Shown here: positions 8,848 through 16,070 of the stretch, piece after piece | How positions within the stretch are numbered: position 1 is the first letter of the stretch | Layout: every line of letters starts with the position of its first letter | Origin: JACKOB01 sp024234575 | Lineage (GTDB): Bacteria; Pseudomonadota; Gammaproteobacteria; Pseudomonadales; Oleiphilaceae | DNA length: 23,294 nucleotides | NCBI GenBank assembly: GCA_051208035.1 | Contig: JBPJFZ010000024.1 | Span: 1-23,294, forward strand | Direction of reading: 5' to 3' | Notes under the pieces: generated by a model | What the model was told of the DNA's origin: nothing | Database searches by the model: none | Seen by the model: only the letters and a program-made list of their open reading frames with translations | Made by a program: the position numbers and the translations under genes

Positions 8848-8873
8848 AAAAAGCGGCAAATTGCCGTCTTTTT
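8848..8873. terminator. orphan bidirectional intrinsic terminator
   Basis: An AAAAAG run, a CGGC/GCCG stem with loop AAATT, then CTTTTT form a hairpin with a T-tract in both directions. No gene ends near it on either strand. A smaller hairpin (GTGG/CCAC, 8834-8846) lies directly before it on the plus strand. It may end a small RNA, or shield flagellin and maf from each other's transcription. Confidence 0.65.
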
Positions 8874-9022
8874 AACCAACAAAAAGGTGGCAAGCCCCTT
8901 CCCCTTGTCAAAAATCCGCCAGTGAAAACATCGCTTTTGGCAACAGCAGGAAACAATTGCACAACAACTATACGATTGTTTTATATGAATATTTAAAAAA
9001 TTAAATGGATTTTTTAAAAAAC

Positions 9023-9038
9023 TGGCACGGGTTTCGCT
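9023..9038 (+). promoter_or_regulatory. sigma-54 (RpoN) promoter of the flagellin gene
   Basis: TGGCACG followed by GGTTTCGCT matches the -24/-12 consensus TGGCACG-N4-TTGCW at every conserved position except one T (C at 9035). The GG (9024-9025) and GC (9036-9037) elements have the required 10-bp gap. Transcription would begin near 9049, giving a leader of about 120 nt. This implies activation by a FleQ/FlrC-type enhancer-binding protein. No sigma-28 consensus was found here. Confidence 0.85.
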
Positions 9039-9087
9039 TTCCCTACGGCAAGAACCGTTGCGAATGCCGCAACTGTTTAATATTGGT

Positions 9088-9142
9088 CGCCGGACCTTAC
9101 TGCACTGCAAGCACGATGCCCGATTACTGATTGGGCCCGGCG
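9088..9142 (+). promoter_or_regulatory. folded 5' leader of flagellin mRNA
   Basis: An outer stem CGCCGG (9088-9093) pairs with CCGGCG (9137-9142). Directly inside it a hairpin GCCCGAT (9118-9124), loop TACTG, ATTGGGC (9130-9136) stacks on the outer stem, and a small TGC/GCA hairpin lies at 9101-9109. The ribosome site AAGGGG (9155-9160) follows 12 nt later, with the ATG at 9168. This shape could affect mRNA stability or bind a regulator such as CsrA or FlaG-type factors; the role is inference. Confidence 0.5.
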
Positions 9143-9167
9143 GAAAAGTTAGACAAGGGGAAAAGTT

Positions 9168-11258
9168 ATGCCTCAAATTATTAATACCAACATCGCGTCA
9201 ATAAACGCGCAGCGAAACCTGGATTCGTCCCAGGCTGCCAATCAGACAGCGTTGCAGAGACTTTCCTCCGGCCTCCGTATCAACAGTGCAAAAGATGACG
9301 CAGCCGGAATGGCGATCTCTACTCGCTTTACTTCACAAGTTCGCGGCCTGAATGTGGCGATACGAAATGCCGGTGACGGTGTCTCGCTCGCGCAAACGGC
9401 TGAGGGTGCTCTTGGCGCCATGACGGAAGGATTGCTTCGTATTCGTGACCTGGCACTACAGTCAGCGAACGCGACGAACAGTGATATCGACCGTAAAGCC
9501 TTGAACCAGGAAGTTCAGCAGCTTAAAGAAGAAATTAAACGAATTTCTGAACAGACAAACTTCAACGGTACCAAACTTTTAGACGGTACGTTTACAGCGG
9601 TTACTTTCCAAATTGGTGCCAACGAAGGTGAAAGTGTCACCTTCGGCATCGAAGGTGCCACCGTTGATGAACTGGGATCGGCAACTACGGATGGTTTGAG
9701 CTCTGATCAGATCGGCGGTTTAGCGAAAACAAGCCAGGCATCGGCACAAATGGCTGCGGGTGATCTGGTCATCAACGGTATAGCCGTGGGAGCATCAAGC
9801 GGGGTAGATGATGCCTTCTCAAGTATCGAGCAGGAAAAATCTGCTATTGCCAAGGTTGCTGCGATTAATAAGGTTTCCGAAAGCACAGGCGTTGAAGCCG
9901 TGGTTAACAATACCACCGTCAGCGGCACGTCCACGTTCAGTGCGGCAGCTGCCACCGGCAACATTACGATAAACGGCGTATCCATTAGTATCGCGGCGTC
10001 GACACTGCTTAGTAACGAACTGAACATGTCGAATATCGTGAACGTGATTAACGAAAAATCAGGCCAAACTGGTGTGATTGCATCCTTTAACGGAAACGCG
10101 TCAACAGGCATCACTCTCACTGCCGAAGATGGGCGAAACATTGCCATCGGTGATGGCTCGGTGACAGCAACGGCGGCCGGTATCGCCAATGCGACGACAT
10201 ACACAGGCAGCTTCACGCTGATTTCAAATGATGGTACGTCCATCGCCCTGGATACGACTACCGGTAAAATTAGCAACGCTGGTCTCGCCGTGGGCACGTT
10301 TAGTGGCAGTAACAGCGGCGCGATAAGCCAAGAGGTTAACAATCAGGCATTAAAGACAGGTGACCTGGTAATTAACGGCGTACCTGTGGGGCCAACCCTT
10401 GCATCGTTTGATAATGCCTCCAGCACCGGCAAAGACACCAGTGCCATTGCCAAAGCGGAAGCAATTAACCGCATCGCCGATAAAACAGGTGTTCGTGCGG
10501 AAGTAAATGCGACAGCGTTCAATGCTGGCACTATTAACAGCGGTACAGCTGAATCTGGCAGCTTTGATATCAACGGGGTTCAGGTTAACGTTTCTTATAG
10601 CGCTAACGATACCGTTGCCGACAAACAGAATGCAATCATCTCAGCGGTCAACAACAAATCTGGGCAAACGGGGGTACGCGCCGAAGCGCTTGGCGACACC
10701 TATCGACTCATAGCAGAAGATGGCCGAAACATCACCTTGGGTAACCTGCAAGGTACAGTATCGGCTAACGGTCTTGGCTTGAATGACGGGGCAACGGTAC
10801 CAACGCCCATCACATTCCCGGATACGACACAAAGTACGGTAACCCTGCAATCTGCGGGACAGATATCCCTCGATACAATCACCGGTGATATTGAAAACGC
10901 GGGCTTTGAAGTCGGCACCTACGGCGCCAATGCACGTGGTCAGTTGGTGCAGGATATCGACATTTCAACCAGTGACGGCGCCATCAGAGCACTGGACGCT
11001 GTCGATAACGCACTGAATGCCATCAACCTGCAACGAGCCAACCTCGGCGCGATCCAGAACCGGTTTGAATCAACGATATCGAACCAGTCGATCACCGTCG
11101 AAAACCTTGCCGCCGCTAACTCGCGTATTCGCGATGCCGACTTCGCCGCGGAGACAGCCGAGCTATCGCGCTCTCAGGTGCTACAGCAAGCTGGCTTGTC
11201 GATATTGGCACAGGCAAATGGTCAACCGCAGCAGGTATTGCAGCTGCTACAAGGGTAA
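9168..11258 (+). CDS. flagellin, large, with duplicated central domain
   Basis: Structural subunit of the flagellar filament, 696 residues, well above the usual 270-500. Residues 1-170 are the conserved D0/D1 region (MPQIINTNIASINAQRNL, LQRLSSGLRINSAKDDAAG). Residues 600-696 are the conserved C-terminal D1/D0 region (LAAANSRIRDADFAAETAEL, ending QQVLQLLQG). Between them are flagellin-IN type motifs (GDLVINGIAVG, GNITINGVSI, SGQTGV, AEDGRNI), laid out twice with a 200-residue period. There is no signal peptide, as expected for type III flagellar export. A ribosome site AAGGGG lies 7 bp before the ATG, a sigma-54 promoter upstream and a hairpin terminator after the gene. The Ser/Thr-rich central domain is the likely glycosylation target of the adjacent Maf protein. 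Related flagellins elsewhere in the genome cannot be excluded. Confidence 0.95.
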   Translation: MPQIINTNIASINAQRNLDSSQAANQTALQRLSSGLRINSAKDDAAGMAISTRFTSQVRGLNVAIRNAGDGVSLAQTAEGALGAMTEGLLRIRDLALQSANATNSDIDRKALNQEVQQLKEEIKRISEQTNFNGTKLLDGTFTAVTFQIGANEGESVTFGIEGATVDELGSATTDGLSSDQIGGLAKTSQASAQMAAGDLVINGIAVGASSGVDDAFSSIEQEKSAIAKVAAINKVSESTGVEAVVNNTTVSGTSTFSAAAATGNITINGVSISIAASTLLSNELNMSNIVNVINEKSGQTGVIASFNGNASTGITLTAEDGRNIAIGDGSVTATAAGIANATTYTGSFTLISNDGTSIALDTTTGKISNAGLAVGTFSGSNSGAISQEVNNQALKTGDLVINGVPVGPTLASFDNASSTGKDTSAIAKAEAINRIADKTGVRAEVNATAFNAGTINSGTAESGSFDINGVQVNVSYSANDTVADKQNAIISAVNNKSGQTGVRAEALGDTYRLIAEDGRNITLGNLQGTVSANGLGLNDGATVPTPITFPDTTQSTVTLQSAGQISLDTITGDIENAGFEVGTYGANARGQLVQDIDISTSDGAIRALDAVDNALNAINLQRANLGAIQNRFESTISNQSITVENLAAANSRIRDADFAAETAELSRSQVLQQAGLSILAQANGQPQQVLQLLQG
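9759..10958 (+). repeat. intragenic 600-bp (200-residue) duplication in the flagellin central domain
   Basis: GDLVING occurs at residues 198-204 and 398-404, ITINGV/FDINGV near 266 and 466, and SGQTGV at 298-303 and 498-503. Each pair is offset by exactly 200 residues. AEDGRNI recurs at 319 and 516 (offset 197, one small indel). Protein identity is clear but DNA identity is modest, so the duplication is old and both copies have been kept. Confidence 0.85.
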
Positions 11259-11267
11259 AGAAAGAAG

Positions 11268-11289
11268 CCAGGGCTGGCAGCAGCCCTGG
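11268..11289 (+). terminator. flagellin transcription terminator
   Basis: Perfect 9-bp stem CCAGGGCTG / CAGCCCTGG with a GCAG loop, 9 bp after the flagellin stop. The following T-run is weak (taaatcttt), so some read-through into the TPR gene is possible. Confidence 0.75.
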
Positions 11290-11369
11290 TAAATCTTTAA
11301 CTATAAGAAATACTTAGATCATTGATTTAGAACATCCAGAATTTACAGAAAAGTATTCAGGAGTGGATC

Positions 11370-13319
11370 ATGCAAACATTGCAAGCACTAGAAGTCTTCG
11401 ACGAGTTCTCACCTATCGAGGATTTGGATGCGCCAACAGCAAGACAGTTGATTGATGCCAACCGCTGGTATCAGCTGTCAAACAGCGTCAACCTTAACCG
11501 GGGACGCCGGGAAGAGGCGCGCGGCAAATCTGCGTCACTCCTGGATGAAATTTTACATACGCATCCAGAACAGCCCGATGCCATTAACCTTAAAGGACGA
11601 ATCGCATTAGACTCTGGAAAAGTAAGTGAAGCGAGAGATTTAATCGAACAAGCGATTCGGCTTTATCCAGGTAAAGCTGCTTTTTGGACCAACAGAGGGT
11701 TTGTTTCTTTGTTGCAGAGCCAATATGACCAGGCAGAATCATTTTTTACGCAGGCATTAGCCTATGACAAAAGCAGCGTACAAGCTTTTGCTGCCACGGC
11801 ACTATGCTACTACTTGCGTGGTGACTATGTTGGTGCCTTCTTAAGGTACCGGTCATTACTGCAGAAAAACGCGATCAACCTGGCAGGAGCAAACGCCCTG
11901 CTGGACTGTTGCTCACACCTGACATCCGATCATTATGACGAGTCACTTGAAGCGGATCTGCACAAGCTTTTCGAGACCGACGATTTAGATCATAGCTTGT
12001 TAAGTCAGCTGACTTCATCTTTGATCATTCATAAGTTCGACTTAACAAATCAAGACTGTGTTCTTGATCTTGACGTACTGGCGAAAGACCCGCTTTTATC
12101 GGCTCTGCTGGCTAAGGCAAATCTTTGCCACCCAGCAATTGAAGAGCTGGTTGCTCTACTAAGACAGCAAATTCTTATCGAAGTGACTCAAAGCGGCGAC
12201 TTGCGGGAAGAAATGCAAACGCTGGCGATTAATCTTGGGCGGTTTATCGAACGCACCGATTATGCGGTAAACGCCAGCGCTGAAGAAATGTGGGTCGTTG
12301 AAGATATTGACGAATGTATCCGAGCCGCCTGCAAAGAACAGTCTCCAACGGATGAACTTACCGGCGCACTAATTGTTGTGTCGATGTACAAACAACTTTA
12401 TACGCAAAACTACAGCTACCACTTATTAGCTTATGATTTATCAGACTGGGCAGCGGGCATTCAGCCTTTGCTGGCAGACAACCTCTACCGTAAGTCGGAC
12501 CTGCACGCGATTAAGTTTGGTCTGCCTCATGCGGACAAAGACATCGCCAGGAGTTTTAACTCTCCATATCTGGCGGCAGCTTATCCCCGCTGGGAAGTGC
12601 TCCCCTATCACAGCACCACCAACTACTTTGATGTGCTGAGTAAAGAACTTGGCGAAGAAAACATCCCGAAGGCATGGGCAACCAAAGAGATCAATATTTT
12701 AATAGTTGGCTGCCGTACCGGTGATCGCGCTATTAAATTAGCAAGATTCTTTGAAGGCACCAAGGTTACCGCAGTGGATTTTTCCGCCGACAATATTGCC
12801 TATGCGATTTATCAAGCGAACCGGCACCATGTCACTAACATTCGCTTTGAAGTGTTACAAGACGCAGCCGCACTTGCCTCTTTAGGTCAAACATATGAGA
12901 TGATCGAAATTGGTGAAGAGCTTTCGGATGATATCGAGGTCATTTTGCGCGCGAAATCACTCGCTAGCACCGATGGCCTGTTGCGATTCCAAACCTGTGG
13001 CGCTGCACCACTGGCAGAGTCCGAAATACTGAATACGCTAAAGCAGACAAAATACTTGCCAACATCAGAGAATATCCGCCAACTTCGACAGCAAATACTG
13101 GCGATGCCAGACTCACCATCACGAGATTTGCTGATTAAGAACAAAGAGTTTTACTCTCTTGGTGGCTGTTATCACCTGCTCTTCCATACCTACGACAATA
13201 ACAAGGCGGGGATGAGCACTGTTTGGGAAAAAACCGGGCTTGGAACTGTTGCGCAATCGAAAGATGGCAACGCAGTCTATACCCGACAGGCCAGTCGATT
13301 CAAAATAAGAATGGCTTAG
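11370..13319 (+). CDS. TPR-domain class I SAM methyltransferase
   Basis: A 649-residue cytoplasmic protein with no signal peptide. Residues 35-175 form TPR-like helical repeats (ILHTHPEQPDAINLKGRIAL, YPGKAAFWTNRGFVSL, AYDKSSVQAFAATALCYYLRGDY). Residues 180-390 are helical with no recognised motif. PYLAAAYPRWE at 399-409 matches the 'PYPRW' signature seen before the methyltransferase part of TPR-methyltransferases. Then comes a Rossmann domain with motif I ILIVGCRTGDRAIKLA at 443-458 and acidic D470 (VTAVDFS), where Arg replaces the second Gly of the usual GCGTG. A ribosome site CAGGAG lies 6 bp before the ATG. The gene is 111 bp after flagellin on the same strand, so a role in flagellin or glycan methylation is likely but inferred. 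FliB-type lysine methylases are a different family. Confidence 0.8.
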   Translation: MQTLQALEVFDEFSPIEDLDAPTARQLIDANRWYQLSNSVNLNRGRREEARGKSASLLDEILHTHPEQPDAINLKGRIALDSGKVSEARDLIEQAIRLYPGKAAFWTNRGFVSLLQSQYDQAESFFTQALAYDKSSVQAFAATALCYYLRGDYVGAFLRYRSLLQKNAINLAGANALLDCCSHLTSDHYDESLEADLHKLFETDDLDHSLLSQLTSSLIIHKFDLTNQDCVLDLDVLAKDPLLSALLAKANLCHPAIEELVALLRQQILIEVTQSGDLREEMQTLAINLGRFIERTDYAVNASAEEMWVVEDIDECIRAACKEQSPTDELTGALIVVSMYKQLYTQNYSYHLLAYDLSDWAAGIQPLLADNLYRKSDLHAIKFGLPHADKDIARSFNSPYLAAAYPRWEVLPYHSTTNYFDVLSKELGEENIPKAWATKEINILIVGCRTGDRAIKLARFFEGTKVTAVDFSADNIAYAIYQANRHHVTNIRFEVLQDAAALASLGQTYEMIEIGEELSDDIEVILRAKSLASTDGLLRFQTCGAAPLAESEILNTLKQTKYLPTSENIRQLRQQILAMPDSPSRDLLIKNKEFYSLGGCYHLLFHTYDNNKAGMSTVWEKTGLGTVAQSKDGNAVYTRQASRFKIRMA

Positions 13320-13340
13320 GACTTAAAGCGATATGAAACC

Positions 13341-13374
13341 ACTCTGGTTGGCCGCATGGCCTCCCGGAGTTTTA
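13341..13374. terminator. terminator between convergent genes
   Basis: Stem ACTCTGG / CCGGAGT (one G-T pair) continues across a 2-nt internal loop into GGCC/GGCC with a GCAT loop, followed by TTTT on the plus strand. It lies between the TPR-methyltransferase stop and the convergent glycosyltransferase, overlapping the latter's stop codon. Confidence 0.7.
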
Positions 13375-14082
13375 TCCTAAAGTTCTCGACAGACCCTGAA
13401 ACCGCTGCCAATCAGCTTCATCGTCGACATCCCAGAGCTTAGATAACAGTTGATAACTAACCCCGCATTGCTTGAAATTTTCCAGCGTTTCCTCCAAGAC
13501 CGAAGCGCTTCCCCAGGAAATCTGTGATAGAAATCTGTCACGGTTACCTTCAATGGAAACTAGTTTACTAAGTATCCTGCGAGATACACCGATAAGCACA
13601 TAGCCACCATCTTCCGCCGGCCCTAAGACAGCGTCATGATGTTCAAGCGTTCGACATGCTTCGTGTAAATAATCTGAACAAACAGCGGGGCAATCGCTGC
13701 CAACCAAAAGCACCTTATCTGCTTGTGACAGACGCAATATCAATGCATGCCGCATTCGTTCGCCCAAATCACATCCAACTTGCAGCATGAGGGGCGTCGC
13801 GTTCGTCAAGAATTCATCCCCCATAAAATCGATGGGAGAGTCCTCAGGCAAGCAGTCAAACCAACACTCAACAAAACCTATGTCAGCACGGGACAAATTT
13901 TGATAAACAACGGTGGTTAGCAATTTATGCGCAGCCAGCGCCGCCTCATCACCCATTGTTTTCGCCAGCCGTGTTTTTACCTGCCCTTTTACCGGCCATT
14001 TGGCAAACTGAATGATGACTACGGGTACTCTTTTGTCATCAATCTCATGTTGACGCTCGTCAGTCATTGGTTTTATCGCCAT
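13372..14082 (-). CDS. TIGR04282-type glycosyltransferase (DUF2064), 'arsenosugar' family
   Basis: A 236-residue soluble GT-A type glycosyl/nucleotidyl transferase-like protein. Family motifs are FAKWPVKGQVKTRLA at 26-40 (nucleotide-binding loop), LLVGSDCPAV at 125-134 and GPAEDGGYVLIG at 154-165, all intact. It is the third gene of a minus-strand set, 19 bp after the TIGR04283 glycosyltransferase, with arsS first. These two transferase families commonly sit beside ArsS-type radical SAM genes, hence the name; the real acceptor is not established here. The start codon is supported only by the frame, because the ribosome site is poor. An ATG 5 codons in is an alternative. Confidence 0.85.
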   Translation of the reverse strand: MAIKPMTDERQHEIDDKRVPVVIIQFAKWPVKGQVKTRLAKTMGDEAALAAHKLLTTVVYQNLSRADIGFVECWFDCLPEDSPIDFMGDEFLTNATPLMLQVGCDLGERMRHALILRLSQADKVLLVGSDCPAVCSDYLHEACRTLEHHDAVLGPAEDGGYVLIGVSRRILSKLVSIEGNRDRFLSQISWGSASVLEETLENFKQCGVSYQLLSKLWDVDDEADWQRFQGLSRTLG

Positions 14083-14101
14083 GATTCATAATAAGTTCAC
14101 G

Positions 14102-14797
14102 CTACCGGTAGAGATCGGCAAGGCTCGCGGGAGATACGCCACGCCAGTACTTCCAGCGTAACGTCCACATCAGCCAAATGGTCTTCCACAGGCCTCTTTT
14201 TAACCAGCGGCGCGCAGAGGTAATGACAGGTTTGCGAATGCGATAGTGCTGCGACTTTTGCTTCAGCTTTTTACAGAGCGCAATGTCTTCCATAAGCGGC
14301 ATATCGTCATAGCCGGCGACGTCATCCCACAGATTTTTTTTAAGGAAAATTGCCTGATCACCGGTACAGATGCACGATAGCCAGGAGCGCAGATTAATCA
14401 TAAAAGCGATGACATGAAACATGAGGCGCGAGTTATCCAGTTTCACATCAAAAGCGCCCCACCCCTTTTCAGTGCGGCGAAACACCGCCAATTCCTGCAA
14501 AAACTGGGGGGGCAATTGGGTATCTGCATGCAGAAACAGCAACACTTCGGTGCACGGATCTGTCGCTTGTGCGCCAGCGTTCATTTGTACTGCCCTGCCC
14601 GCGCCAGTAACAACCAGTTTGTCTACCAATGATTTAGCCAGGATAACTGTGTCATCAGTGCTGCCACCATCAACCAGTATGACTTCAACACCTTCCAAAC
14701 GGCAAGGCTGCAAAGATTCTAACGTTTGTCTGATTTGTTGTGATTCGTTTAGTGTTGGTACCACTATCGACAACCAGAGGCGTCTTTTACTAGCCAC
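14102..14797 (-). CDS. TIGR04283-type family 2 glycosyltransferase, 'arsenosugar' family
   Basis: GT-A fold family 2 glycosyltransferase of 231 residues if begun at the GTG at 14797. That GTG overlaps the arsS stop by one base (TAGTG), a coupling arrangement, and puts LSIVVPTLNES at residue 9, as usual for the family. An ATG at 14842 would add 15 atypical residues and overlap arsS by 46 bp. Motifs are VDGGSTDDT at 42-50 (nucleotide sugar binding), GAGRAVQMNAGA at 65-76 and LFLHADTQLP at 87-96 (metal-binding Asp). The basic, aromatic C-terminus (RRWLKRGLWKTIWLMWTLRW) suggests membrane association. It probably glycosylates the radical SAM product or a related metabolite (inference). Confidence 0.87.
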   Translation of the reverse strand: MASKRRLWLSIVVPTLNESQQIRQTLESLQPCRLEGVEVILVDGGSTDDTVILAKSLVDKLVVTGAGRAVQMNAGAQATDPCTEVLLFLHADTQLPPQFLQELAVFRRTEKGWGAFDVKLDNSRLMFHVIAFMINLRSWLSCICTGDQAIFLKKNLWDDVAGYDDMPLMEDIALCKKLKQKSQHYRIRKPVITSARRWLKRGLWKTIWLMWTLRWKYWRGVSPASLADLYR

Positions 14798-15798
14798 TAG
14801 CCTAATGCCCCACCACAACTGCTGCCCTGACCTGCCGTGCATCCATAGCAGTGATCGGCGACGACGATTGACCGTCCGGTTAGGTCGCGTTGCACGATTT
14901 CAGACAAATGCAGCTTTTTGTTGTCTGTGGCGATAACGCCACTTTCGGCAGTTAACGTAGAGTTCGATTCACTCATGGGAATATCGAGCATTTGATTAAA
15001 GTCGCAATCGTATACGTAGCCCTGCCAGTCGATACTAATTAACGACAGGCACATCACTGTCGACAGATTGGCCTCAGCATAAGATGACTTGAGTAGCTGC
15101 ATATACGCGTCAAATTGCCCCTTCGACAATAAAACACTACCAAAGCGACTGATTGGCATATTGGCAATGGTAAACAAACCGTTAAAAGTGATACCAAAGC
15201 GGCTGGCAAGCTCTTTCTTATAAGCCTGCTCTAAATCACCTTGCGGTGGAGGTAAGGACGCGCCGCCGGGGTTGTAAACCAGATTTAGCATTAACCCAGA
15301 GCCCGGCACACCATAACCCAGCTTATTAAGTCGTATAAGAGCCTCTATGCTGTCGTTGTAGACGCCTTTTCCTCGTTGCTTATCAACGTTTTCCTCCAGA
15401 TAACAAGGTAAAGAGGCAACGATTTCGACTCCCTGGCTGGCTAAAAAGCCTGCCATATCTTCATAACCGGGCTCTAACAGAATCGTTAGATTGCACCGAT
15501 CAATCACTGTCACGCCTCGCTCCCTCGCCTGGGTAACCAGATAACGAAAATGCGGGTTCATTTCTGGCGCACCACCAGTAAGATCGAGTGTTTCAATACG
15601 ATGAAAGTCAATGTAGCTCAGCAATAAGTCGACGGTTGCTTTATCCATCAACTCCGTCCGTGTAGGGCCCGCTGCGACATGACAGTGCGTGCAGCTTAAA
15701 TTACATTTGTAGCCAAGATTCACCTGTAAAGTCGTCAGTTTGCCCCGTTTAATTTCTGGAAAATCAGAGGTCAGTAACAGCGGGCGCGTGTCTAGCAT
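14797..15798 (-). CDS. arsS: ArsS-type radical SAM protein (DUF3641 C-terminal domain)
   Basis: Radical SAM enzyme of 333 residues. The [4Fe-4S] cysteines are C32, C36 and C39 (CNLSCTHC), and the SAM-binding LTGGAPEMNP is at 73-82. The C-terminal half is the DUF3641 type, with a Cys motif YDCDFNQML and the tail DHCYGCTAGQGSSCGG (C317, C320, C328), which probably holds an extra cluster or binds substrate. Some family members have selenocysteine in this region; here all are Cys. ArsS of cyanobacteria adds 5'-deoxyadenosine to dimethylarsenite in arsenosugar synthesis, but no arsM or other arsenic gene is seen nearby. The start ATG has AAGGA 7 bp upstream. A TATAAT (15957-15962, minus strand) may be its -10 box, with no good -35. 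Confidence 0.87.
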   Translation of the reverse strand: MLDTRPLLLTSDFPEIKRGKLTTLQVNLGYKCNLSCTHCHVAAGPTRTELMDKATVDLLLSYIDFHRIETLDLTGGAPEMNPHFRYLVTQARERGVTVIDRCNLTILLEPGYEDMAGFLASQGVEIVASLPCYLEENVDKQRGKGVYNDSIEALIRLNKLGYGVPGSGLMLNLVYNPGGASLPPPQGDLEQAYKKELASRFGITFNGLFTIANMPISRFGSVLLSKGQFDAYMQLLKSSYAEANLSTVMCLSLISIDWQGYVYDCDFNQMLDIPMSESNSTLTAESGVIATDNKKLHLSEIVQRDLTGRSIVVADHCYGCTAGQGSSCGGALG

Positions 15799-16070
15799 GT
15801 AAGTATCCTTTCGACTTCATCAAATAGTGAATTAATTCTGCCATTTCGACCAGATTTTCAGGTATTGGTTCAATAAATAAGAAAATTATTAGCAGATTCT
15901 TATACGGGGTTTTGCGCGAAGTAGCATAAGCAGCTAACTTTATTATGACCCTTACAATTATAGTCGCTTCAGTGTTTGTACGAACGGTTTGAGCAACGGT
16001 TATGTGCGTTTTAGGGGGTCATCCATTATGCGATCAACAAACTCTTGGTTTTTAGGAAGATGACAAGCGC

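Larger units (their letters stand above)
8629..9167. other. divergent regulatory region between maf and flagellin
   Basis: This is a 539-bp non-coding stretch. In order it contains a weak maf leader, a candidate maf promoter with a palindrome (8786-8815), a two-hairpin terminator-like structure (8833-8873), an inverted repeat AAACAAT/ATTGTTT (8951-8957 and 8975-8981), the sigma-54 promoter of flagellin (9023-9038) and a folded flagellin leader (9088-9142). The open frames crossing it lack ribosome sites and family resemblance. Confidence 0.7.

Noticed and set aside
8826..9176. 116-codon minus-strand open frame across the flagellin promoter
   Set aside because: It crosses the sigma-54 promoter, the leader fold and the terminator hairpin; its composition is not protein-like and there is no ribosome site.
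9707..10342. 211-codon minus-strand open frame inside flagellin
   Set aside because: It is an antisense shadow of the codon pattern of the flagellin repeats, with no ribosome site, and a similar shadow (10343-10573) lies opposite the second copy.
14421..14936. 171-codon plus-strand open frame opposite arsS and the glycosyltransferase
   Set aside because: It is antisense to two well-recognised genes and has no motifs.
15957..15962. Minus-strand TATAAT upstream of arsS
   Set aside because: There is no acceptable -35 at 16-18 bp, so it is mentioned only under arsS and not listed as a promoter.
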